A DNA stretch of 64,000 nt from Pseudolysinimonas_A sp039912695. Its GTDB lineage: Bacteria > Actinomycetota > Actinomycetes > Actinomycetales > Microbacteriaceae. The translations under genes and the position numbers were made by a program. Location of the stretch: NCBI RefSeq assembly GCF_039912695.1, contig NZ_JBDSPJ010000021.1, forward strand, positions 1-64,000, written 5' to 3'. Positions 24,703 through 34,199 of this stretch are shown here, piece after piece. Each line of letters begins with the position of its first letter. The first letter of the stretch is position 1. The notes under the pieces were generated by a model. The model ran no database searches, was not told the DNA's origin, and was given only the letters and a program-made list of their open reading frames with translations.

Positions 24703-27700
24703 CTACAGCACCAGTCCGGCGAGGTCGCGGTCGGGGTTGCCGAACCGGTGAGCGGTGACCGAGATCGCCTGCTCCTTGAGGAATGGCAGCATCTCGATCC
24801 GGCCGGCATTGGTGACGGCTCCCGCCCAGATCGCGACGTCGGGCGACCCGCCGGTCGCCTGAGCCAACTCGGAGGCGTCGCCCCCGATGAGCCGAATTCG
24901 CGCCGGGAGTCCGCGAGCAACGCGGGCTTCGAAGGCGGCATCGGTTTCGACCTTCACCCCCAGGATGCCGAGCAGCGTTCGGCCGAACGCCGTGCCGTCG
25001 TCGACGTAGGGCAGCATCCCGGCAGGAAGGGGAACCGCGGTGCTGATCAGCAGCCGGGCCCGGGCGCGAACTCCCGCGACGAGCACGCGAGCGAGATCGG
25101 CCAGGTCTCCCGATTCGGCGAGCCGGATGACGACCTCGGCCGGGCGATACCGAAAGACGTTGCGCTCGACACCGAGCGCCGAGGGGTCGGCTGAGCGGCT
25201 GAATTCCGTAGCCCAGGCGTCTTCGTCGCCGAACGCGGCCTGACGCACCCGGTCGAAGGCGGCGAACTCGAGGGCGGGCTGGAATGCTTCGATGGTCGCG
25301 CGCACCCGATCATCGAGCCCGTCGAGGGTGATGTCGTCGGCCTGATCGAAGTCGACTGACTCCCAGTCGCCGAGTACGAGCAAGGTGTTCGGGCCGCCGG
25401 CCTTCGCGCCGGGTCCGACCGACGAACGCTTCCAGCCGCCAAACGGCTGACGGCGCACGATAGCCCCGGTGATCGGGCGATTCACGTACAGGTTGCCGGC
25501 TTGCACCGCGTCGACCCAGGCCGCGACCTCCTGCACGTCGAGGGAATGGATGCCGGCGGTCAACCCGAAATCGGTCGCGTTCTGCAGGGCGATCGCTTCG
25601 CTCAGCGTCGCCGCCGTCATCAATCCGAGAACCGGCCCGAAGAACTCGGTGCGATGAAAGTCGCTGCCTGACGCGACGCCGTCCCGCACCCCGGGTGACC
25701 ACAACTTGTCGGAGTCATCCAGTTGCCTCGGCTTCACCAGCCAACTCTCGCCCTCGGCGAGCTGCGTGAGGCCTCGCGCGAGCTTGCCGGTTGGCGGTTC
25801 GATGACCGGCCCGACCTGGGTCGCCGGATCGGTCGGATCGCCGACTGCCAGACTCGTGACGGCATCCGCCAACTGGCGTCGGAAGCGTTCCGAGCTAGCG
25901 ACCGAACCGACCAGGATGGCGAGCGACGCCGCCGAGCACTTCTGGCCAGCATTGCCGAACGCGCTCTTCACGATGTCGGCCACGGCGAGGTCGAGGTCGG
26001 CGCTCGGCGTCACGATGATGGAGTTCTTGCCGCTCGTCTCGGCGAGCAGCGGCAGGTCAGATCTCCACGACCTGAAGAGTGCCGCCGTCTCAATCGATCC
26101 GGTCAAGACGACTCGGCCGACCTCGGGAGCCGTAATCAGCGCCTGTCCCGCGTCGCCTTCGCCCGTGTCGACCAGGCCCAGCACCTCGCGAGGCACGCCA
26201 GCCTCCCAGAGCGCTTCAGCGAGCACGGCACCGCAGCGCAGCGCCTGCGGGGCCGGCTTGAACAGCACAGCACTTCCGGCGGCGAGCGCCGCGAGGACTC
26301 CCCCCGCGGGGATCGAGACCGGGAAGTTCCACGGCGGAGTCACCACGGTCAGCGCAACGGGTATGAAGGTCGCCCCGCTGATGCCGGCCAACTCGCGGGC
26401 GCGAGCCGCGTAGTAGTACGCGAAGTCAATCGCCTCGCTGACTTCGACATCCGCTTCGGCCAGGGTCTTGCCGGTTTCGGAGACCATGACCTCGACGAGA
26501 CGCCCTCGGAAGGCGGCGAGCACCTCGCCCACCTGATCGAGAGTGTCGGCCCGCTTGCTGCCCTCGACCCGGCCCCAGTCGGAACCGGCCGCAGCCGCAT
26601 CCCGAGCGCGGGCACGCACCCGGTCGACGTCGGTGAGTCGGGCCGCCGCCAGGGTCTCGGCACCCAGCGTCGAGCTCTCTGCCCGAGCGAGCAGCGCCGC
26701 CGCCCACAGTCGATTTCCGGGAACAGCGGAGTCGGTATCCGGCTCGTTGGCAAAAGGAACCGGGGCTTGAGGCAGCTCCGGATGCAGGCGGTCTTGCACT
26801 CGGTGGGCGGTCGGGATGCCGGGCCGGCTCAGCAGGTCAAGCGCGGCCTCGAAGCGGCCCTCCTCCCGAGTGAAGACACTCTCGTCGTCGAGGTCGCCGA
26901 GGGCGGGCAAGAAGTTGTCGGGGCTGGCGTTTTCTTCCAGCCGTCGTACCAGGTACGAGATCGCGGCGTCAAACTCGCCGGGATGCACGACCGGCGTGTA
27001 CAGCAGCACCCCTCCGGTATCGACCCGCACCGCGTCGGCCAGGGCAGGCGCCATCCCGAGCAGCATCTCGAACTCGACCCGGCTCGCCACCCCACGGCTC
27101 TTGGCGAGCAGGTGGGCGAAGGCCAGATCGAACAGGTTGTGGCCGGCGACGCCGATCCGCACGGCGTCGGTGTGCTCGGGATGCAGGGCGAAGTCGAGCA
27201 TCCGCTTGTAGTGCGCGTCGGTCTCAGCTTTCGACCCCCAGGTCGCGAGCGGCCAGCCGTGCAGCGTGGCGTCGACGCGCTCCATCGCGAGGTTTGCGCC
27301 CTTCACGATGCGCACCTTGATGCCGGCGCCACCCGCGGCGACCCGGTCTCGAGCCCAGGCCGTAAGTCGCTGCAACGCGGGCAACGCATCGGGGAGGTAG
27401 GCCTGCAGCACGATCCCGGCTTCGAGGTTCTTCAACTCCGGCTGGGAGAGCAACCGGGTGAAGACGGCAATCGTCAGGTCGAGGTCGCGGTACTCCTCCA
27501 TGTCGAGGTTGATGAACTTCGTCGCGCGCGTCTTGGCGGCCTTCTCGTACAGCGGCGTCAGGCGTTCGACGACGCGCTCGACGGCCGCGTCGAACCCCCA
27601 CATCGTGATCTGGCTGGCGATCGAGGAGATCTTCACCGAGACGTAGTCGACGTCGGGTCGACTGAGCAGTTCTGTCGTACCCGCCAGGCGGCGGGCGGCC

Positions 27701-28158
27701 TCGCGTTCGCCCAGGACCGCTTCGCCGAGCAGGTTGATGTTGAGCCGCACGCCGGGCCGTCGCAGGCCACCCAGAATCTTGCCCAGACGCTTCGACGACG
27801 CATCCACGACCAGGTGACGCACCATGCGCCGAAACACGAGTCGAGCAATCGGGATGATCGGTTGGGGCAGGATGACGCCGAACCCGCCCCCCGCGATGAT
27901 GGCGACCCGCAGATACCAGGGCAGGAATTGCGGCACTCGGTGAGAGAGCCGTTCGAGATTGCGCGCCGCGACCCGCAGATCCTCGGGACGAATCACCCGG
28001 TCGACGAAACCGAGGGTGAACTCGAGGCCGCGCGGATCCTTGAGCAAACCACTCAATCGCTGCGAGCTCGCGTCGACTTCTGCCCCTTCGCTGCGATCGA
28101 GCCAACGACGTACGAGGTCGTCGACGTCCGCGAGCGTCGGGAGCTGCGAATCGGCCAT
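24703..28158 (-). CDS. putA: bifunctional proline dehydrogenase / glutamate-semialdehyde dehydrogenase
   Basis: This 1151-aa enzyme converts proline to glutamate in two steps. Residues about 80-370 form the FAD proline-dehydrogenase barrel (YVSVKISSI, FINLDMEEYRDL, RIVKGANLAMER). Residues about 480-970 form the NAD aldehyde dehydrogenase (PWNFPVSIPAGG, LAETSGKNS with the Glu, GQKCSAAS with the catalytic Cys). A C-terminal tail of roughly 150 residues follows. There is no N-terminal ribbon-helix-helix, so it is not self-regulating; the divergent MarR gene 36 bp away may control it. The ATG at 28158 was chosen because upstream codons run into the marR gene. Confidence 0.93.
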   Translation of the reverse strand: MADSQLPTLADVDDLVRRWLDRSEGAEVDASSQRLSGLLKDPRGLEFTLGFVDRVIRPEDLRVAARNLERLSHRVPQFLPWYLRVAIIAGGGFGVILPQPIIPIARLVFRRMVRHLVVDASSKRLGKILGGLRRPGVRLNINLLGEAVLGEREAARRLAGTTELLSRPDVDYVSVKISSIASQITMWGFDAAVERVVERLTPLYEKAAKTRATKFINLDMEEYRDLDLTIAVFTRLLSQPELKNLEAGIVLQAYLPDALPALQRLTAWARDRVAAGGAGIKVRIVKGANLAMERVDATLHGWPLATWGSKAETDAHYKRMLDFALHPEHTDAVRIGVAGHNLFDLAFAHLLAKSRGVASRVEFEMLLGMAPALADAVRVDTGGVLLYTPVVHPGEFDAAISYLVRRLEENASPDNFLPALGDLDDESVFTREEGRFEAALDLLSRPGIPTAHRVQDRLHPELPQAPVPFANEPDTDSAVPGNRLWAAALLARAESSTLGAETLAAARLTDVDRVRARARDAAAAGSDWGRVEGSKRADTLDQVGEVLAAFRGRLVEVMVSETGKTLAEADVEVSEAIDFAYYYAARARELAGISGATFIPVALTVVTPPWNFPVSIPAGGVLAALAAGSAVLFKPAPQALRCGAVLAEALWEAGVPREVLGLVDTGEGDAGQALITAPEVGRVVLTGSIETAALFRSWRSDLPLLAETSGKNSIIVTPSADLDLAVADIVKSAFGNAGQKCSAASLAILVGSVASSERFRRQLADAVTSLAVGDPTDPATQVGPVIEPPTGKLARGLTQLAEGESWLVKPRQLDDSDKLWSPGVRDGVASGSDFHRTEFFGPVLGLMTAATLSEAIALQNATDFGLTAGIHSLDVQEVAAWVDAVQAGNLYVNRPITGAIVRRQPFGGWKRSSVGPGAKAGGPNTLLVLGDWESVDFDQADDITLDGLDDRVRATIEAFQPALEFAAFDRVRQAAFGDEDAWATEFSRSADPSALGVERNVFRYRPAEVVIRLAESGDLADLARVLVAGVRARARLLISTAVPLPAGMLPYVDDGTAFGRTLLGILGVKVETDAAFEARVARGLPARIRLIGGDASELAQATGGSPDVAIWAGAVTNAGRIEMLPFLKEQAISVTAHRFGNPDRDLAGLVL

Positions 28159-28194
28159 GGGTTCGAGGATAGGCGGCTCGGTAGCATGGCACCC

Positions 28195-28701
28195 ATGTCG
28201 ACGGTCTCCGAGGTGTCTGCTGCGGACTGGGAGCTCTGGCGTTCCTACCGATCCATGAACCAGCAACTGTCACGTGCGCTTGATCGCCAACTGCAGCGCG
28301 ACGCCGGGATTTCGCAGGCCGACTACGGCATCCTGCTCGCTCTGTTTGAGGCACCGGATCGTCGCCTGCGCACGGGGGAACTGGGCGAACTGCTCGCCTG
28401 GGAGAAGAGCCGGGTGTCGCACCAGGTGGCACGTATGGAGGCTCGCGGGCTCCTGAAGCGCGTCGAGTGTGAAGACGATGCACGCGGAACCTGGGTCACC
28501 CTCGAGGCCGAGGGGCGACGGCTGCTGCTCAGCGCGATGAGCGAACACGCCGCCGCGATCCGCGACCTGTTCTTCAACGAACTGGAACCGGAAGAAAAAG
28601 ACGTCATGCGCCAGGCGGCCGTGCGCGTGCTCGGCAAGCTCAACCCGGTGGCGTGCGAGATTGACGCCGGGCTCGACGCCCAACGCACGGTCGGCGCGTG
28701 A
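28195..28701 (+). CDS. MarR family transcriptional regulator
   Basis: This 168-aa winged-helix regulator has a recognition region LLAWEKSRVSHQVARMEARGLL and the wing DARGTWVTL. It overlaps the start of the oxidoreductase gene (GTGA) and is divergent from putA. The ATG at 28195 is preferred to the ATG at 28186 because TAGCAT (28182-28187) sits 7 nt before it as a leaderless -10. The long frame upstream of this gene is the antisense shadow of putA. Confidence 0.85.
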   Translation: MSTVSEVSAADWELWRSYRSMNQQLSRALDRQLQRDAGISQADYGILLALFEAPDRRLRTGELGELLAWEKSRVSHQVARMEARGLLKRVECEDDARGTWVTLEAEGRRLLLSAMSEHAAAIRDLFFNELEPEEKDVMRQAAVRVLGKLNPVACEIDAGLDAQRTVGA

Positions 28702-30248
28702 CCGATCGCGTCGATGTCGCGATCGTCGGCGGCGGCCACAACGCCCTGACTGCGGCGGCCTACCTGGCGGCGGCCGGCAAGCGGGTGGTGGTTCTCGAGC
28801 GACTGGATGCTTTCGGGGGTGCCGCGGTTTCGGCGGAAGCCTTCACGGGAATCGCCGCGCGACTCTCCCGCTACTCGTACCTGGTGAGCCTGCTGCCGCA
28901 ACGGATCATCCGCGATCTCGGCCTCGACATCCGTCTGGCCCGTCGTCGCTACTCCTCGTACACGCCCGAGCCCGGCACCGCGCGCGGGCTTCTGGTCGAC
29001 ACTGGTGACCCGGCCGGGACCGCTGCCTCATTCGGCACCCTCGGTGCTTCGGCGGATGCCGACGCCTGGGGAGACTTCTACGGTGCGACCGCTCGCCTCG
29101 CACGGGCGTTGTTTCCCACGGTTACCGAACCCCTTCCCACCCGCTCCGAGGCGCGGCGCCTGCTCGGCGACGACGCGGCTTGGGATGCCTTCATCGAGCA
29201 ACCCGTTGGCGCCGCGATCACCAGCCGGTTCAGCACCGACCTGGTGCGCGGCGTCGTCGCGACCGACGCCCTGATCGGCACCTTCGCCCCGCCGCTCGAC
29301 GAGACCCTCGCGGCGAATCGCTGCTTTCTGTACCACGTGATTGGCGGCGGTACCGGTGACTGGGACGTGCCGGTGGGCGGCATGGGATCGGTCAGCGGTG
29401 CCCTCTGGCATGCCGCGGTCGAGGCGGGCGCCGAACTGATTTCGGGAGCAGAGGTCACCTCGATCACCCCGGACGGCGAAGTCGTCTATCGCGCTCTCGA
29501 CGCCGAACATCGGATTGCCGCGGAGGTGGTTCTGTCGGGCGTCGCGCCGCACGAGCTCGCCCGACTGCTCGGCGAAGAGTCGCCCCGCCCCGAAGGTGCT
29601 CAGGTCAAGGTCAACCTGCTGTTGAAACGGCTGCCGCGACTGCGCGACGCGTCAGTGGATCCGGTGGCCGCATTCGGCGGCACCTTCCACGCCAACGAAG
29701 GCTGGGAGCGCCTCGCCTCCGCCTATGCCGAAGCGGTCGCCGGCCGCATCCCCGATCCACTGCCGTGCGAGATCTACTGTCACTCCCTCACCGATCCGAC
29801 GATCCTGTCGCCAGAACTGCAGGCGGCCGGAGCGCAAACCCTGACCGTCTTTGCGCTTCAGGCACCGGACCGGCTCGTCACCGAGGGCACCAACGACGCA
29901 CGCCGTGACGAATTCCAGGCGGCGGTGCTGAGGTCCCTCGACGCCGTACTCGCAGAGCCGCTCGCCGACCTCGTGCTGACCGACGGCGACGGGCGCCCGT
30001 GCATCGAGACGAAGACGACCCTCGACCTCGAACACGCGCTCTCGATGCCGGGCGGCAACATCTTTCACGGCCCCCTGTCGTGGCCGTTCGCCGAAGATGA
30101 CGCGACGCTGTCGACTCCCGCGCAACGCTGGGGCGTCGCGACAGCGAACGACCGCATCCTGCTGTGCGGAGCGGGGGCGCAGCGCGGCGGCGCGGTCAGC
30201 GGCATCGGGGGACACAACGCCGCGATGGCCGTACTCGAGGCCTCCTAG
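28698..30248 (+). CDS. phytoene-desaturase-family NAD(P)/FAD-dependent oxidoreductase
   Basis: This 516-aa flavoprotein has an N-terminal FAD-binding Rossmann motif (VAIVGGGHNALTAAAYLAAA) and a C-terminal GAGAQRGGAVSGIGG segment. The pattern is CrtI/PYROXD2-like. No other carotenoid gene lies nearby, so calling it a carotenoid desaturase would be unsafe. The start is a GTG at 28698 in a 4-nt overlap with the MarR gene, which implies co-transcription and control by that regulator. Confidence 0.82.
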   Translation: MTDRVDVAIVGGGHNALTAAAYLAAAGKRVVVLERLDAFGGAAVSAEAFTGIAARLSRYSYLVSLLPQRIIRDLGLDIRLARRRYSSYTPEPGTARGLLVDTGDPAGTAASFGTLGASADADAWGDFYGATARLARALFPTVTEPLPTRSEARRLLGDDAAWDAFIEQPVGAAITSRFSTDLVRGVVATDALIGTFAPPLDETLAANRCFLYHVIGGGTGDWDVPVGGMGSVSGALWHAAVEAGAELISGAEVTSITPDGEVVYRALDAEHRIAAEVVLSGVAPHELARLLGEESPRPEGAQVKVNLLLKRLPRLRDASVDPVAAFGGTFHANEGWERLASAYAEAVAGRIPDPLPCEIYCHSLTDPTILSPELQAAGAQTLTVFALQAPDRLVTEGTNDARRDEFQAAVLRSLDAVLAEPLADLVLTDGDGRPCIETKTTLDLEHALSMPGGNIFHGPLSWPFAEDDATLSTPAQRWGVATANDRILLCGAGAQRGGAVSGIGGHNAAMAVLEAS

Positions 30249-30251
30249 GGT

Positions 30252-31154
30252 TCAGCGAGCGCGGTGCTCGGGCGGCGCGAACCGCGGCCCGTGCCGCTCG
30301 TAGCCGATTCCCGCGGCCTCGATCAGCCGCACCACCCGCTGGCGATGACCCCGCCACGGTTCGAGCAACTCGAGCATCCCGTCGTCGTCGACCCGCTTGC
30401 CGATGAGGGCCGTGCCCACGGCCTTGCTGAGATGGAAGTCTCCGACGCTCACCGCATCCGAATCACCGTGCGACCGTTGCACCACCTCGGCCGCCGTCCA
30501 CACCCCGATGCCCGCGATCGTGCGCAACCGCCGGGATGCCTCCGCCGCGTCGACCGCAACGATGCGTTCCAGGGCGTCCCCCACTTTCACGGCACGCATG
30601 ATCGTGTCCGAGCGCTGCGGCCCGACCCCGGCCGTGTGCCACTCCCACGAGGGAACCTTGCGCCAGCGGTCGGGTGCCGGAGCGACCCGCATTCCGCGGG
30701 GCGCCGGACCGGGTGCGGGCTCCCCGTGCCGCAGCACCAACTCACGCCACGCACGCTTCTGCTCCAGACCCGTCACCTTCTGGCCGAGCACCGTCGGCAC
30801 CAGAAAAGCCATCACGCGTGCCGCTCGGGTCAGGCGCAGGCCGGGAAACCGGTGATGCAGCTCGGCGATGAGCGGATGCCGGGAGGGATCAAAACCCGAC
30901 GCATCGTCGCGGGCGCCCAGCAGATCGGGAACACCCTCGAGAGCGTGAGCGGCGCCCGCCCCCCAGGACTGCGCCTCGATCCCATCGATGATCGTTCGGA
31001 GGCGCAGAGTGGCGGGGCCGTCGGGGGTAGTGAACGCGAGCCACCACGACCCCGACTCGACACGGAACGTCGGGTCGCTGCGACCCTGCGCGAGAGACCC
31101 GAGGACGAGCGCCAGCGACACCGCAGTCGCGGGGGCATAGGTCGTGCTCAGCAT
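30252..31154 (-). CDS. AlkA-like DNA-3-methyladenine glycosylase
   Basis: This 300-aa helix-hairpin-helix DNA glycosylase contains the HhH region RTIAGIGVWTAAEVV and VGDFHLSKAV with the catalytic Asp (about residues 215-245). It removes alkylated bases in base-excision repair. The iron-sulfur cluster loop of Nth/MutY enzymes is absent, which supports the AlkA type. The start at ATG 31154 (MLSTTYAP) excludes an upstream extension that lacks conserved features. It is convergent with the oxidoreductase, 3 bp away. Confidence 0.82.
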   Translation of the reverse strand: MLSTTYAPATAVSLALVLGSLAQGRSDPTFRVESGSWWLAFTTPDGPATLRLRTIIDGIEAQSWGAGAAHALEGVPDLLGARDDASGFDPSRHPLIAELHHRFPGLRLTRAARVMAFLVPTVLGQKVTGLEQKRAWRELVLRHGEPAPGPAPRGMRVAPAPDRWRKVPSWEWHTAGVGPQRSDTIMRAVKVGDALERIVAVDAAEASRRLRTIAGIGVWTAAEVVQRSHGDSDAVSVGDFHLSKAVGTALIGKRVDDDGMLELLEPWRGHRQRVVRLIEAAGIGYERHGPRFAPPEHRAR

Positions 31155-31249
31155 CGGGAGGAGGTTACTCCCGGCAGACGACGACGAGATGCAGAAGGGG
31201 TGAGCCCGAGGGTCGTCGACCGCCCCAGCCCACCCCGTGTCGAGCGTGC

Positions 31250-31573
31250 TTAGCCGCAGGTGATCGTCGCGCCGTTGTAGTCGTGAATGCCGGTGCCCAG
31301 CGACTGGCACGCAGCGATCAACGCCAGAAAGCCCAGGACGAGGAGGATGCCGATGATCACGTAGGCGATGATGCCGAGGATGCTGATCACGATGCCCACC
31401 GTGGCGGGGGTGTTCTCAACTCCCGCGCGCTTCGACTGACCGCGAGCGATGAGGCTCACGATGAGACCGGCGATAGAGAACACGAACGCCAGCACGAGGC
31501 CGACGATGCCAAGGGTCTTGCCGTCGGAGACGGGGGCCATCGGAGCCGGGGAAGCCGGCATGGGTGCTGACAT
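31250..31573 (-). CDS. DUF4190-like small membrane protein
   Basis: This 107-aa protein has a Pro/Ala-rich N-terminus (about 15 residues) and two hydrophobic segments (about 22-45 and 60-90) separated by a short basic loop, like DUF4190 proteins. A strong AAAAGGAG ribosome site precedes the ATG. Function unknown; probably membrane-associated. Confidence 0.75.
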   Translation of the reverse strand: MSAPMPASPAPMAPVSDGKTLGIVGLVLAFVFSIAGLIVSLIARGQSKRAGVENTPATVGIVISILGIIAYVIIGILLVLGFLALIAACQSLGTGIHDYNGATITCG

Positions 31574-31702
31574 GGGTTACTCCTTTTGGTATGCGAGGCA
31601 CGACATGCGTCGGACCGACCCTGACTCTAGCGATACCGGCATTGTTTGCGCGAGACCTTGCATCCGACATGTCGGGTTCTCCGTACACGGCAGAATGTGT
31701 CT

Positions 31703-32725
31703 ATGAGCGTCGGAATTCTCACCAGCGGTGGCGACTGTCCTGGGCTGAATGCCGTCATCCGAGCTTCCGTGTTCACCGGGAGCAAGCTGTATGACCTTGA
31801 GTTCGTCGGCTACCGCTGGGGTTGGAAGGGTCTGGTCGAGAACGACACCGTGCCACTGGGGCGTCCGCAGGTGATGGGCATCTCAAAACAGGGCGGCACC
31901 ATCCTCGGTTCGTCACGTACCAACCCGTTCGACTTCGGCGGCGTTGAACGCGTGCGCCAGGTGATGGAAGAGGGGGGCGTCGACGCACTGATCGCGATTG
32001 GCGGCGAAGGCACGCTTGCCGCGGCGCAGCGGCTCTCGGCGGAAGGCATCCACATCGTCGGAGTTCCCAAGACGATCGACAACGATCTGTCCGCGACCGA
32101 CTACACCTTCGGGTTCGACACCGCCGTGCAGATTGCGACGGATGCCATGGACCGCCTCCGCACGACCGGCGACTCGCACGGTCGCTGCATGGTCGCCGAG
32201 GTGATGGGTCGGCACGTTGGCTGGATTGCCCTGCACTCCGGGATGGCTGCCGGAGCCCACGCGATCCTGATCCCCGAACAGAAGACGAGCATCGACCAGA
32301 TCTGTTCGTGGGTCGACAGCGCCCGCTCACGCGGTCGCGCGCCCCTGATCGCGGTTGCCGAAGGCTTCAAACTCGACACCATGGACGACGCTCACTCCGA
32401 GCGCGGCCTCGACGCATTCGGGCGACCGCGACTCGGTGGCATCGGTGAATACCTCGCCCCGATGATCGAAGAGCGGCTGGGCATCGAGACGCGCTCGACC
32501 ACCCTGGGCCACATCCAGCGCGGCGGCACACCGACCGCCTACGACCGCGTCCTGGCGACCCGATACGGGATGGCGGCGATCGAGATGATTCGCGAAGAGC
32601 GCTGGGGCGAGATGGTCGCGCTGCACGGCACGGACATCGTGAAGGTTCCGTTCTCGGATGCGTTGGGGAAGCTCAAAACCGTGCCCCAAGATCGCTACGA
32701 CGAGGCCCGCGTGCTGTTCGGCTGA
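31703..32725 (+). CDS. pfkA: 6-phosphofructokinase
   Basis: This 340-aa glycolytic enzyme phosphorylates fructose-6-phosphate. The N-terminal GILTSGGDCPGLNA and VPKTIDNDLSATDYTFGFDTA are diagnostic. The nucleotide site reads GGEGT, with Gly at the position that is Asp in pyrophosphate-dependent enzymes, so ATP is the predicted donor although PKTIDND is shared with the PPi group. The ATG at 31703 was chosen to start at MSVGILT. It is divergent from the DUF4190 gene. Confidence 0.92.
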   Translation: MSVGILTSGGDCPGLNAVIRASVFTGSKLYDLEFVGYRWGWKGLVENDTVPLGRPQVMGISKQGGTILGSSRTNPFDFGGVERVRQVMEEGGVDALIAIGGEGTLAAAQRLSAEGIHIVGVPKTIDNDLSATDYTFGFDTAVQIATDAMDRLRTTGDSHGRCMVAEVMGRHVGWIALHSGMAAGAHAILIPEQKTSIDQICSWVDSARSRGRAPLIAVAEGFKLDTMDDAHSERGLDAFGRPRLGGIGEYLAPMIEERLGIETRSTTLGHIQRGGTPTAYDRVLATRYGMAAIEMIREERWGEMVALHGTDIVKVPFSDALGKLKTVPQDRYDEARVLFG

Positions 32726-32765
32726 TCCGCCGGTTGCGTCAGGTTTTGCTGCGATACTTCGAATC

Positions 32766-33173
32766 ATGAACACCGTTTTTGCGATCCTCGGGATGGCGTT
32801 TGTCGCCGTGGCCGCCATCATCCACTTGCTCATCTTCGCTCTCGAGAGTGTCCTCTGGAGCCGACCGTCGACCTGGAAGCGGTTTGGGGTAGCCAACGAA
32901 CGTGACGCCGAGGTGTTGCGTCCGATGGCCTACAACCAAGGTTTCTACAACGTTTTTCTCGCGCTCGGCGCGGGCATCGGGCTGGTGCTGCTCGGCACCG
33001 GGATCTCGCGTGACGGCGGTATTGCGATCACGATCTTCGCCCTTGCCAGCATGATCCTGGCGTCGATCGTGCTGATCTCGTCGAATCCGAAACTCGCTCG
33101 CGCCGCGGCGACCCAGGGCGTGGCACCGCTCCTCGGTCTGATCTTTCTCGTGTTGTCGCTCGTTACGGCGTGA
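32766..33173 (+). CDS. DUF1304 family membrane protein
   Basis: This 135-aa integral membrane protein has four hydrophobic segments and the family-typical MAYNQGFYNVFLALGAG. Function unknown. GATACT lies 7 nt before the ATG (possible leaderless start). It is convergent with hemD, 13 bp away. Confidence 0.85.
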   Translation: MNTVFAILGMAFVAVAAIIHLLIFALESVLWSRPSTWKRFGVANERDAEVLRPMAYNQGFYNVFLALGAGIGLVLLGTGISRDGGIAITIFALASMILASIVLISSNPKLARAAATQGVAPLLGLIFLVLSLVTA

Positions 33174-33186
33174 ACGAGAAGCGCTT

Positions 33187-33942
33187 TCAGCCGACCACGT
33201 AGTCCACGAGCGCGTCAATGAGCGCGTCGTCAGTACGTTCCTCGGCGATCGCGTGCACGGGCAGCTCCGCGGCGCGCGTGTCGAACGCTGTCCGCGGTCC
33301 GATGCAGACGATCACCGTCCCGTCGGGGAGCGGTGTCAGTTGGGCCGCCACCTGTCGGGCGACACTCCCCGACGTGATGAGCAGGGCTCCGATCCTGCCG
33401 CTCGCCACGTCAGCAGCGATTTCGGGTGAGACCGGAACACCCACCGTGCGGTAGGCGGTCACGAACTCGGCCTCGAACCCGAGTTTGGCAAGCCCCGCAA
33501 CCAGGGTCGGCTCCGCGACATCAGACTGCAGAACGAGAACGTGGCCATGGACTCCGCTCGCCGGCCACTCCTTGACCAACCCGCGCGCCGAGTTATCGGA
33601 CGTGGGCACGAAGTCGACCCGGTAGCCGGCAGAGGAGAGCGCCAGCGCCGTGGTCTCACCGACGGCGGTGACTCGCGTGGAATCCGGGATGCGGGCACCC
33701 TGGCTGACCAGCACATCCACCGTCGTCGCACTCGTCAGCACGAGCCAGTCGAACCGGCCGCCCTGAAGTTCGTCGAGAGCCGTGGCTAAGGCTGCGGGAT
33801 CTTCGGCGCTGGCGAAGTTGAGCATCGGCGCGATCACTGGAACGGCGCCGCGCTCGCGCAACTGCGCCGCAACACGGTCACCCCAGCTTCCGCCGCGCGG
33901 AACAAGCACGCGCCACGAGGCGAGGGGGCGGTCGGAACTCAC
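33187..33942 (-). CDS. hemD: uroporphyrinogen-III synthase
   Basis: This 251-aa cytoplasmic enzyme closes hydroxymethylbilane to uroporphyrinogen III in tetrapyrrole synthesis. Sequence conservation is low in this family. The recognisable parts are VLVPRGGSWGDRVAAQLRERG at the start, WLVLTSATTVDVL in domain one and LLITSGSVARQV with VCIGPRTA in domain two. No other hem genes flank it. GTG start following a GAAGGG ribosome site; 23 bp after the DUF3618 gene and possibly in the same transcript. Confidence 0.82.
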   Translation of the reverse strand: MSSDRPLASWRVLVPRGGSWGDRVAAQLRERGAVPVIAPMLNFASAEDPAALATALDELQGGRFDWLVLTSATTVDVLVSQGARIPDSTRVTAVGETTALALSSAGYRVDFVPTSDNSARGLVKEWPASGVHGHVLVLQSDVAEPTLVAGLAKLGFEAEFVTAYRTVGVPVSPEIAADVASGRIGALLITSGSVARQVAAQLTPLPDGTVIVCIGPRTAFDTRAAELPVHAIAEERTDDALIDALVDYVVG

Positions 33943-33965
33943 CCCTTCATCATCTCAATCCCGAG

Positions 33966-34199
33966 TTAGTCGTCGTCGCCGCTGAAGATCGCCCACGCAA
34001 CGACACCAACCGCGATGACCGCGGCGGCAACGCCACCAATGATCCACGGCAGGGAGTTCTTCTCGTAGGAGGCAACGACTTTTTGCTGCAGTTCCGCGAC
34101 CCGCTTCGGGACATTCAGGCGATCCTCGATGGCGTCGAGGGTGGCGGCCAGCTCAGCGCGGGCGTTGGCAGCGTCGGATTTGGCGTCAATGGTGCTCAT
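33966..34199 (-). CDS. DUF3618 domain membrane protein
   Basis: This 77-aa protein has an N-terminal helical DUF3618 region (ARAELAATLDAIEDRLNVPK) and one C-terminal membrane segment ending in acidic GDDD. It overlaps the preceding holin-family gene (ATGA at 34196). This trio is common in actinobacteria and is thought to be envelope-associated; the function is unknown. Confidence 0.85.
   Translation of the reverse strand: MSTIDAKSDAANARAELAATLDAIEDRLNVPKRVAELQQKVVASYEKNSLPWIIGGVAAAVIAVGVVAWAIFSGDDD

Noticed and set aside
25723..28158. Very long open frame on the plus strand across putA
   Set aside because: It is the antisense shadow of putA, caused by GC-rich third positions. Only its 3' part from 28195 encodes a recognisable protein (MarR).
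28698..30248. Carotenoid biosynthesis cluster
   Set aside because: Only a CrtI-like oxidoreductase is present. No phytoene synthase, GGPP synthase or cyclase is nearby, and PYROXD2-like enzymes share the fold.
31703..32725. Pyrophosphate-dependent phosphofructokinase
   Set aside because: PKTIDND is shared with that group, but the nucleotide site is GGEGT with Gly in place of the Asp that marks pyrophosphate enzymes.
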